Position numbers and translations under genes: made by a program
Origin: Bacteroidota bacterium
Lineage (GTDB): Bacteria > Bacteroidota > Bacteroidia > Flavobacteriales > Flavobacteriaceae
Length of the DNA stretch: 37,920 nucleotides
Assembly (NCBI GenBank): GCA_023457535.1
Contig: JAEWLN010000060.1
Location: 1-37,920 of the forward strand
Direction of reading: 5' to 3'
Shown: positions 32,431 through 37,920 of the stretch, in pieces
Layout: each line of letters opens with the position of its first letter
How positions within the stretch are numbered: position 1 is the first letter of the stretch
The notes under the pieces: generated by a model
The model's input: the letters and a program-made list of their open reading frames with translations, nothing else
The model's database searches: none
What the model was told of the DNA's origin: nothing

Positions 32431-33120
32431 TCAGCGCATGCCAAGGAGTTTTTCGCGCATTCGGGCGACGCCTGTCGATGCCGGTTCGGCGATGACTGAA
32501 ACGGGATTGAGCAATCCGTAAATGGGCGCGGGTTTGGGGTCGACGTAAAATACCGGGATTTGCGGCTGTGCATACCCCACAAGGCTTGCGGCGGGATACA
32601 CCTGCAATGAAGTGCCGATAACCGCAAAATAGTCGGCTTCCTGGGTCAGCGCAATCGCTTGTTCAAGCGCCGGAACCGCCTCGCCAAACCACACGATGTG
32701 CGGCCGGAGCGGGTGCCCGTTGCTGTCCGTGTCGCTTAATGTAAGGTCGCCTGTCCAGTGGCGGATGTCGTTTGGGTCGCGCGTACTGCGCACTTTGTAC
32801 AATTCGCCGTGCAAATGAAGCACGTTCGAGCTACCGGCGCGCTCGTGCAAATCGTCTACGTTTTGCGTGATGATGCGCACCTCAAAATGGCGTTCGAGTG
32901 CGGCCAGCAGCAAATGGCCCTCATTGGGCACGACGTGCTGCAGCTGGCGCCGGCGTTGGTTGTAAAATTCGAGAACGAGTTCCGGATTGGCGGCAAAGCC
33001 TTCCGGAGTGGCTACTTGCCGGACATCATGGCCTTCCCATAAACCGTCTGAATCGCGGAAAGTTTTGATGCCGCTTTCGGCCGATATGCCGGCTCCGGTG
33101 AGGATGGTGAGTTTTTTCAC
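32431..33120 (-). CDS. cobB: Sirtuin-type NAD-dependent protein deacylase without zinc cysteines
   Basis: A 229-residue sirtuin that removes acyl groups from lysines using NAD. The Rossmann core is intact: TGAGISAESGIKTFR (8-22), TQNVDDLHERAG, catalytic His104 in LHLHGEL, PHIVWFGE and GTSLQVYPAA. Tyr53 and Arg56 in FYNQRRR match the class III pair that accepts succinyl and malonyl lysine in CobB and SIRT5. The zinc module, normally two CxxC pairs between the catalytic His and WFGE, is present in length but has no cysteine; the whole protein has none. The start is GTG at 33120, which gives MKKLTILTGAG. A GGTTTAA heptamer run lies just upstream. Confidence 0.93.
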   Translation of the reverse strand: MKKLTILTGAGISAESGIKTFRDSDGLWEGHDVRQVATPEGFAANPELVLEFYNQRRRQLQHVVPNEGHLLLAALERHFEVRIITQNVDDLHERAGSSNVLHLHGELYKVRSTRDPNDIRHWTGDLTLSDTDSNGHPLRPHIVWFGEAVPALEQAIALTQEADYFAVIGTSLQVYPAASLVGYAQPQIPVFYVDPKPAPIYGLLNPVSVIAEPASTGVARMREKLLGMR

Positions 33121-33134
33121 GGGGAGAGGTTGGG

Positions 33135-33160
33135 GGGTTAAGGTTTAAGGTTTAAAGTTA
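33135..33160. repeat. Heptamer run GGTTTAA before the sirtuin gene
   Basis: GGGTTAA, two GGTTTAA units and a trailing AGTTAG, in the same family and orientation as 2631-2669. It is 15 bases upstream of the sirtuin start codon, so it lies in its leader or promoter. Confidence 0.6.
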
Positions 33161-33238
33161 GTAAAAGTTTAGATGGCAGGGATGAAGTGCTGAACTTTAA
33201 ATCAGAGACAAAAATCCTTTACTCCAACCTGACCGTCC

Positions 33239-33332
33239 GCGTGAGGGATGGGAGCAAGGTGCCGCGCACCGCGTACAGCCCGACGGCGCCCGGATAGCGA
33301 TTTTTTACACGGTCGTCTTGCGCGGCACGCCC
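33239..33332 (+). ncRNA. Structured repeat element, copy C (flavo-1-like candidate)
   Basis: Plus strand, between the divergent sirtuin and trmH genes. It reads GCGTGAGGGATGGGAGC, a hairpin GGTGC-CGC-GCACC (33258-33270), GCGTACAGCCCG, a second hairpin closed by GACG (33282-33285) and CGTC (33314-33317), and ends GGCACGCCC. GCGTG (33239-33243) pairs with CACGC (33326-33330), and GGG (33245-33247) with CCC (33279-33281). Compared with copy B the outer helix is changed on both sides, keeping pairing. The -33 TTG of trmH lies inside its 3' part. Confidence 0.65.
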
Positions 33333-33348
33333 AAAAAATTACTTTTAC
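33318..33348 (+). promoter_or_regulatory. Promoter of trmH (-33 TTG, 19-base spacer, -7 TACTTTTAC)
   Basis: TTG (33318-33320) and TACTTTTAC (33340-33348) are separated by 19 bases. The ATG is 13 bases after the -7 element. The -33 part overlaps the 3' end of structured element C. Confidence 0.5.
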
Positions 33349-33361
33349 CAAAATTTTATTT

Positions 33362-34027
33362 ATGACCGACCGCGACTACCTGGATTATCTTGAGCAAAAT
33401 TTCCTGACCGGGAAACGCAGGCAGCGTTTTTTGGACGTTCTTTCGAATCGCACGCAACACTTCACGGTTGCCATTGAGGATGTGTTCCAATTGCACAATA
33501 CCAGTGCGGTGATGCGCAGTTGCGAGGTTTTTGGGATCCAGACGCTGCACGTGGTGGAGGAAAAATACGGTAAGAGCATCGACAAGGAAATAGCGATGGG
33601 CGCGCAAAAATGGGTCGATGTGGAGCGTTTTGAAACCATTTCCGACTGTATCGCAAACCTTCGCGCCAAAGGTTATAAAATCATCGCCACCACGCCGCAC
33701 CACGACGATTGCCTGCTGGAAGATTTTGACATTTCACAAAAAAGTGCGCTGTTTTTTGGCACAGAGCGCAACGGACTCTCGCAGGAAGTCATTGAACAAG
33801 CCGATGGTTTTGTCAAAATTCCGATGGTAGGGTTTACAGAAAGCCTCAACATTTCAGTATCGGCGGCCATTATCATTCAAAACGTGATGTCGCGGTTGCA
33901 TCGCTCCGGAATCCACTGGCAGCTGACCGAGGAGGAATTGTTGGAAAAACGGTTGGATTGGGCCAGAAATTCGATCAAGGATATTGAAAGGATTGAGCAG
34001 CGGTATTATGGAAGGCAGGGATTTTAA
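33362..34027 (+). CDS. trmH: tRNA (guanosine-2'-O-)-methyltransferase, TrmH/SpoU family
   Basis: A 221-residue SPOUT methyltransferase; TrmH methylates the ribose of G18 in the D-loop. The three SpoU motifs are visible: NTSAVMRSCEVFGIQ (motif 1), ALFFGTERNGLS (motif 2) and IPMVGFTESLNISVSAAIII (motif 3). The N-terminus LTGKRRQRFLDVLSNRTQHFTVAIEDV fits TrmH rather than RlmB or TrmL. The ATG at 33362 (MTDRDYLDYLEQNF) is used; the 38 in-frame codons upstream lie in structured element C. The 3' neighbour is convergent, across a 229-base gap of repeats. Confidence 0.92.
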   Translation: MTDRDYLDYLEQNFLTGKRRQRFLDVLSNRTQHFTVAIEDVFQLHNTSAVMRSCEVFGIQTLHVVEEKYGKSIDKEIAMGAQKWVDVERFETISDCIANLRAKGYKIIATTPHHDDCLLEDFDISQKSALFFGTERNGLSQEVIEQADGFVKIPMVGFTESLNISVSAAIIIQNVMSRLHRSGIHWQLTEEELLEKRLDWARNSIKDIERIEQRYYGRQGF

Positions 34028-34093
34028 GTTGGGCATTGACGCGCGATTCGTCGTTCGGCTCGCCTGTAGCTAAGTTTCGGTTCCCCGCTGCCA

Positions 34094-34250
34094 CCAGACA
34101 ATTTCCCACACCGAATTCATTTTCAAATTTCCAAATTTCCAAATTCCAAAATTAACGCGCTACACTTAAAGTTACTACTAGCACCAGCCACTCTTCCCAC
34201 ACCGAATTCATTTTCAAATTTTCAAATTTCCAAATTTCCAAATTCCCAAA
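34094..34250. repeat. 91-bp tandem duplication with TTTCCAAA runs
   Basis: A 28-base segment at 34103-34130 recurs without change at 34194-34221, and similarity extends a little upstream (CACCAG). Each copy ends in runs of TTTCAAA and TTTCCAAA units of 7-8 bp. It fills most of the convergent gap between trmH and the next gene; nothing else is seen there. Confidence 0.75.
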
Positions 34251-34256
34251 CCCTCC

Positions 34257-35009
34257 CTACTTTCGCTTAAGCACCTTATATTCCTCATAACACTGACTGA
34301 TCGCGTCCAGAATCTGCAAATCGTTCGCGGTTTTGACAAATGCTTCAGAGTAGTTGCAGCGCTGCAGGATTTCAGGAATGTCGCGTTTGTCGATGCCCAG
34401 CAGCACCGAAACCGTCTCGCGGTCGTACTTGGATTCGAGCAAATTGCGCACGGTATCGTCCTTTTTCATTTCGCGCAGTTTTTTGAGTTCCTTCGGACGT
34501 TTGGAAAAGAAACTGTACAGCATGTCGGCAGGATTGAAAATCGATCCCAGAACACGTCCAAAGGCATTGGGCGAATATTCACCGGCTTCGTAACCGGCAG
34601 AGAGTCCTGAAATGCTGTAGCGGTAATTCTCGTGCATCGGGATCAGTTTGGAATCCACTTCGAGATAGCCTGTGAGCGTGTATGGCATGATGACGACCTC
34701 CTCGAGCGCGATGGCCTTTTCGGTCAGTCTGATCGTTGTGTTTTTGGTTTTGAGCCAGTCGTTGGTGACCCTGATTTTGATCGATTGGAACCCGATCAGC
34801 GACAAATGCAGCGTATCGTTGACCGACACTTCGATTTCAAACCTTCCTTTTTCGTCCGATGTCGTGCCGCGTAGTTTGTTCACGTTGATTACATTGACAT
34901 TGTGGACCGGCGACTGCGTGGCATCGTTGAGGATGACGCCCGATACTTTGTCCTGCGCCAGGACGATCGTAGTGGCGAGTAAAAAAAAGAAGACTGCAAA
35001 ATTCCTCAT
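34257..35009 (-). CDS. Surface protein with CarboxypepD_reg-like domain
   Basis: A 250-residue exported protein: signal peptide MRNFAVFFFLLATTIVLA, then a carboxypeptidase regulatory-like beta-sandwich (about 20-105) with VSGVILNDATQSPVHNVNVI, GTTSDEKGRFEIEV and the closing EEVVIMPY, the same domain that begins TonB receptors. The rest (about 115-250) is a helical, charged segment (SFFSKRPKELKKLREMKK, CNYSEAFVKTANDL) that I do not recognise as a named family. No plug or barrel is present, so it is not a truncated receptor. Such proteins are common and uncharacterised in flavobacteria. A TACTTTTA element lies 17 bases upstream. Confidence 0.85.
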   Translation of the reverse strand: MRNFAVFFFLLATTIVLAQDKVSGVILNDATQSPVHNVNVINVNKLRGTTSDEKGRFEIEVSVNDTLHLSLIGFQSIKIRVTNDWLKTKNTTIRLTEKAIALEEVVIMPYTLTGYLEVDSKLIPMHENYRYSISGLSAGYEAGEYSPNAFGRVLGSIFNPADMLYSFFSKRPKELKKLREMKKDDTVRNLLESKYDRETVSVLLGIDKRDIPEILQRCNYSEAFVKTANDLQILDAISQCYEEYKVLKRK

Positions 35010-35025
35010 GTGCGTTTGATTGGGC

Positions 35026-35033
35026 TAAAAGTA
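35026..35033 (-). promoter_or_regulatory. Variant -7 element before the CarboxypepD_reg-like gene
   Basis: TACTTTTA on the minus strand, 16 bases before the ATG at 35009, one base off TAnnTTTG. Confidence 0.3.
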
Positions 35034-35093
35034 GTAAAACGCGTGAAGATATCTTGCAGTCCCCGTTAAATTATAAGAAAATTAACTATGAAC

Positions 35094-36935
35094 TTAGTCT
35101 TTTCTGGAACGCCTTGAGCGCGATTGATCGCCAAAGCCCTCAGAACGGCGTGGCGCGCGTTCGGCAAAGCTGTCACTGCGTCGTTTGCCGCCAAATCCGG
35201 CGGAGCGATCGGCACTAAAACCTTCTTTTTTAAAGCCTTCTTTTCTAAAGCCCTCCTTTTTGAATCCGAAGTCTTTTTTAAATCCGCGGTCGCCCTGGCG
35301 GTTGTTGTGGTCGCGTCGTCCGCCGCCGTCATTTTTGGAAATCTCGACATTGATGCGTCGGCCTTCGAGCGTGATGTTGTTGAGGATCTCCATGACTTTG
35401 CCGGAGTGCTCAGGATCGGTGTTGAAAAACGAAAACCCTTCCTTGACATCGACTTTGTACACATCTTCTTTGCCCAAATCGAGCGTGTCGCGAAGGAAAT
35501 CTTTTAACGACATCCAATCGAAATCATCGCGTGATCCGATGTTGACAAAATAACGCACCGCGTTGCCGTTGAATTCTTTGAATTCGCGTTCGCCTTTTTC
35601 GTTTTTGGACGATTGGGCAGACAAATCGCGCGTCTTTTTGTAATAGTTGATGAAGCGGTTGAATTCGACCGACACCATCTTTTTGATCAGTTCTTCCTTC
35701 GACAAGCCTTCGAGCACATTGTTGATCGCAGGCAAATAATTGTCGATTTCGTGGTCTACTTCAGTGTCTTTGATTTTGTTGGCCAGGTGTAAAAGCTGGA
35801 TTTCGCAGATTTCAATGCCCGACGGGATCGTTTTTTCCTCAAACTGTTGCTTGATGATTTTTTCGATCGCGTGGATCTTGCGGATCTCACTTTTGGTAAT
35901 GATGACGATCGATGTCCCGAGTTTGCCCGCACGTCCGGTTCTCCCGGAACGGTGGTTGTAGGTTTCGATTTCGTCCGGCAATTGGTAATTGACCACGTGG
36001 GTGATGTTGTCCACATCGATGCCGCGCGCCGCTACGTCTGTTGCAACAAGCATCTGGATCTGGCGTCCGCGGAACGATTTCATGACCGAATCGCGTTGGG
36101 CTTGCGAAAGATCGCCGTGCAAAGCCGCTGCGTTGTATCCGTCTTCGATCAGTTTCTCTGCCACGTGCTGCGTATCGCGCTTGGTACGGCAAAATACAAC
36201 CGAGAAAATATCGGGATTTGCATCGGCCAGGCGTTTCAGAGCTTCATATCGGTCGCGCGCCTGAACCATGTAAAATTCGTGCGAAACCGTCGCCGATCCG
36301 GAATTTTTGGTTCCTACGGTGATTTCTTTTGGATCGGTCATGAATTTCTTGGCGATGCGCGCTACCTCGGCAGGCATGGTCGCAGAGAAAAGCCATGTGT
36401 TTTTTTCATCCGGCGTGGTGGACAAGATCGAGACGATGTCTTCGTAGAAGCCCATGTTGAGCATTTCATCGGCCTCATCCAAAATACAGTAGTCGATTTG
36501 GGTGATGTTGACCAGCCCGCGGTTGATCATGTCCTGCATACGGCCCGGTGTAGCTACGATGATTTGTGCGCCGCGTTTGATTTCGCGCGCTTGTTCGTGG
36601 ATGCTCGCCCCGCCGTAGATTGCCACGACGTTCAATCCTTTTTCGTATTTGGAGTAGTTGCGCAGTTCGTTGGTGATTTGCAAACACAACTCGCGTGTTG
36701 GCGACAAGACAAGTGCTTGTGTGTTGCGGTTGGCCGCATCGATTTTCTGGATCAGCGGAAAGCCAAATGCGGCGGTTTTTCCGGTGCCGGTTTGTGCGAG
36801 CGCAACCAAATCGGTGTCTTCTTCCAATAATAGGGGAATCGCTTTCTCCTGTACTTCTGACGGATTCTCAAATCCAAGGTCCTTGACCGCCAGCAGTAGC
36901 GACTCATTCAGACCCAATTGTTCAAATTTATTCAT
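35094..36935 (-). CDS. deaD: DEAD-box RNA helicase (DeaD/CsdA type)
   Basis: A 613-residue ATP-dependent RNA helicase, probably active in ribosome assembly and cold adaptation. It has a Q motif near residues 5-30, Walker A AQTGTGKT (47-54), PTRELCLQ, TPGR, DEAD at 153-156, SAT, and HRSGRTGRAG (motif VI). A DbpA-type RNA-binding domain follows (about 470-548: YFVNIGSRDDFDW, then GRRINVEIS). The C-terminal tail is basic and Gly-rich, with near-tandem GFKKEGF/GFRKEGF repeats and an RS/RG end. This architecture is E. coli DeaD-like. A TACTTTTGC -7 element lies 21 bases upstream. Confidence 0.96.
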   Translation of the reverse strand: MNKFEQLGLNESLLLAVKDLGFENPSEVQEKAIPLLLEEDTDLVALAQTGTGKTAAFGFPLIQKIDAANRNTQALVLSPTRELCLQITNELRNYSKYEKGLNVVAIYGGASIHEQAREIKRGAQIIVATPGRMQDMINRGLVNITQIDYCILDEADEMLNMGFYEDIVSILSTTPDEKNTWLFSATMPAEVARIAKKFMTDPKEITVGTKNSGSATVSHEFYMVQARDRYEALKRLADANPDIFSVVFCRTKRDTQHVAEKLIEDGYNAAALHGDLSQAQRDSVMKSFRGRQIQMLVATDVAARGIDVDNITHVVNYQLPDEIETYNHRSGRTGRAGKLGTSIVIITKSEIRKIHAIEKIIKQQFEEKTIPSGIEICEIQLLHLANKIKDTEVDHEIDNYLPAINNVLEGLSKEELIKKMVSVEFNRFINYYKKTRDLSAQSSKNEKGEREFKEFNGNAVRYFVNIGSRDDFDWMSLKDFLRDTLDLGKEDVYKVDVKEGFSFFNTDPEHSGKVMEILNNITLEGRRINVEISKNDGGGRRDHNNRQGDRGFKKDFGFKKEGFRKEGFKKEGFSADRSAGFGGKRRSDSFAERAPRRSEGFGDQSRSRRSRKD

Positions 36936-36955
36936 TAGGTGTTTTTAAATTCGGT

Positions 36956-36964
36956 GCAAAAGTA
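36956..36964 (-). promoter_or_regulatory. -7 promoter element of deaD
   Basis: TACTTTTGC on the minus strand, an exact match with the same -7 octamer as pyrD, 20 bases before the ATG. No -33 TTTG at the usual spacing; one lies 26 bases away. Confidence 0.58.
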
Positions 36965-37104
36965 CGGGGAATAAATCGTTAAACCTAATCCAAAATTTGA
37001 ATTTGGGAATTAATTAGTGATTGAAAATCAATTGATTGGGATTTGTGTCCAGGCCTATGTTGTATTGCGCGGTCAAAAAAACGACTGAGGACGCGGGTTG
37101 GGCG

Positions 37105-37689
37105 TCAGATTTGTGCTGCTTTTGTCAGAAAATCAATCAATTGACCCGCCGCCTTCCCGCGATGGCTGATTTGTGCTTTTTCTTCGAGCGACAATTGTGC
37201 AAATGTGCGGTCGTGACCGTTGGATTTGAAAATCGGGTCATAGCCAAAGCCCTGATCGCCGGTTTTGTGATCGATGATCTTTCCCTGGACAATACCTGTA
37301 AATAAATGTTGTACGCCGTTTAAATTGAGTGCGATAACGGTTTTGAACTGCGCGCTGCGATCCGAATGCGGCGCGAGTTCAGAGAGCAATTTGTCCATGT
37401 TATCGTCGGCGTTTTTTTGCTCACCGGCATACCTCGCAGAGTAGACACCGGGGGCGCCGTTAAGTGCAAAAACCTCGAGTCCGGTATCATCGGCAAAACA
37501 GTTGTAGCCGTAGTTTTGGGTGATGTAGTCTGCTTTTAAAATGGCGTTTCCTTCGATGGTATCGGCGGTTTCGGGGATATCCACGTCACAACCGATGTCT
37601 TGAAGGCTTAGGATTTGGATGCTGTCGGGCAGCATATTCTGGATTTCGATGATTTTGTTTTTATTGTTTGAAGCAAATACGAGTTGCAT
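37105..37689 (-). CDS. rdgB: Non-canonical purine NTP pyrophosphatase (ITPase/XTPase)
   Basis: Hydrolyses ITP, dITP and XTP to monophosphates, cleaning the nucleotide pool of deaminated purines. The 194-residue protein has the HAM1 family features: FASNNKNKIIEI at the N-terminus, ADDTGLEVFALNGAPGVYSARYAG, GFGYDPIF and the C-terminal SHRGKA. The length is normal. It starts at the ATG at 37689 with a TATTTTTG element 40 bases upstream. It lies upstream of deaD on the same strand but 169 bases away, with the deaD promoter between, so it is probably a separate unit. Confidence 0.97.
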   Translation of the reverse strand: MQLVFASNNKNKIIEIQNMLPDSIQILSLQDIGCDVDIPETADTIEGNAILKADYITQNYGYNCFADDTGLEVFALNGAPGVYSARYAGEQKNADDNMDKLLSELAPHSDRSAQFKTVIALNLNGVQHLFTGIVQGKIIDHKTGDQGFGYDPIFKSNGHDRTFAQLSLEEKAQISHRGKAAGQLIDFLTKAAQI

Positions 37690-37728
37690 GGATATAATTT
37701 ACGGGGATGCGAGACTGATTTAATGAGC

Positions 37729-37736
37729 CAAAAATA
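37729..37736 (-). promoter_or_regulatory. -7 promoter element of rdgB
   Basis: TATTTTTG on the minus strand, 39 bases before the ATG. The remaining right end of the window shows no gene. Confidence 0.5.
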
Positions 37737-37861
37737 CAAGTTTTATGGTCAAATTCGATTCGTAAAGTTGGATTGCGATTGAATTTTTGGAATAAGCTCT
37801 GCCCGATAGAAAGTTTAATAAAAGTACAGATTTCCTATAATCAAAAATCACCGGAAAATGT

Positions 37862-37907
37862 TAGGGGTAAACGCTACGCCCCCTTCCCTACAGGGGAGGA
37901 GATACGA
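37862..37907. repeat. Dispersed intergenic repeat, copy 2
   Basis: It shares TAGGG, TAAAC, ACGCCCCCTTCCC, GGGGAG and ATACG, in this order and orientation, with 1230-1277. Its loop is TACA rather than AT and its outer bases differ, so the CCCC/GGGG pairing is kept. Confidence 0.6.
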
Positions 37908-37920
37908 TTTGTTCCAATAC

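Noticed and set aside
35847..36830. 327-codon open frame on the plus strand opposite deaD
   Set aside because: It is antisense to an unmistakable DEAD-box helicase and has no family features.
1..37920. tRNA, rRNA or transposase genes
   Set aside because: I looked for conserved tRNA arms, rRNA segments and DDE-type proteins on both strands and saw none; a tRNAscan run would settle the tRNAs.

Overview
The window is a stretch of chromosome from a member of the Bacteroidota, most likely the Flavobacteriaceae. This rests on the Bacteroidota -7 promoter motif TAnnTTTG in front of many genes, a TonB receptor with a carboxypeptidase-like domain next to a DUF4249 lipoprotein, a HAEPLYID family protein, a long-form NusB, a PUR/DUF3276 protein, a monomeric isocitrate dehydrogenase and the near absence of Shine-Dalgarno sequences. 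G+C looks close to 50 % by eye, which is high for Flavobacterium. No rRNA, tRNA, prophage, insertion sequence or CRISPR array is visible. Both ends cut through ordinary chromosome; uvrB runs off the left edge.

Layout. 1-2.7 kb: uvrB (partial), a NudK-type Nudix hydrolase and a secreted protein of unknown function. 2.7-6 kb: an outer-membrane uptake pair (TonB-dependent receptor and DUF4249 lipoprotein). 6-11 kb: monomeric icd, rplS and trmD, with a two-gene cassette (a small secreted protein and the HAEPLYID protein) lying between trmD and rplS. 11.4-14.5 kb: an MFS exporter, a cyclophilin-FKBP fusion, a small cytochrome c lipoprotein and a thioredoxin-like protein. 14.7-16.4 kb: csaA, a RES/Xre toxin-antitoxin pair and a PUR-domain protein. 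16.5-21.4 kb: an ABC exporter, leucine dehydrogenase, then nusB, a DUF1573 lipoprotein and yajC. 21.5-25.6 kb: a YdeI-like protein, pepT, pyrD and an HMG-CoA lyase-like enzyme. 25.6-34 kb: a metallo-beta-lactamase fold hydrolase, guaB, a Kef-type antiporter, a small membrane protein, purB, a sirtuin and trmH. 34.2-37.7 kb: a carboxypeptidase-like surface protein, a DEAD-box helicase and the inosine triphosphatase rdgB.

Most genes are housekeeping: purine and pyrimidine synthesis (guaB, purB, pyrD), nucleotide-pool cleaning (rdgB, a Nudix enzyme), tRNA modification (trmD, trmH), translation and transcription (rplS, nusB, deaD), protein export and folding (yajC, csaA, immunophilin), and leucine and TCA metabolism. 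Nearly all genes have a clear family.

The most interesting content is between the genes. Three copies of one structured element (8949-9033 minus, 21419-21495 minus, 33239-33332 plus) keep a core of GATGGnAG, a variable hairpin and ACAGCC, while their closing helices differ by compensating changes. From memory this resembles a flavobacterial structured-RNA family such as flavo-1, which needs checking. Several intergenic gaps also carry imperfect tandem arrays of 7-bp units of related families. One array supplies the -33 element of the pyrD promoter and another sits in the trmD leader. A further intergenic repeat occurs near both ends of the window. Notable proteins are a dual cyclophilin-FKBP immunophilin and a sirtuin with no cysteine at all.
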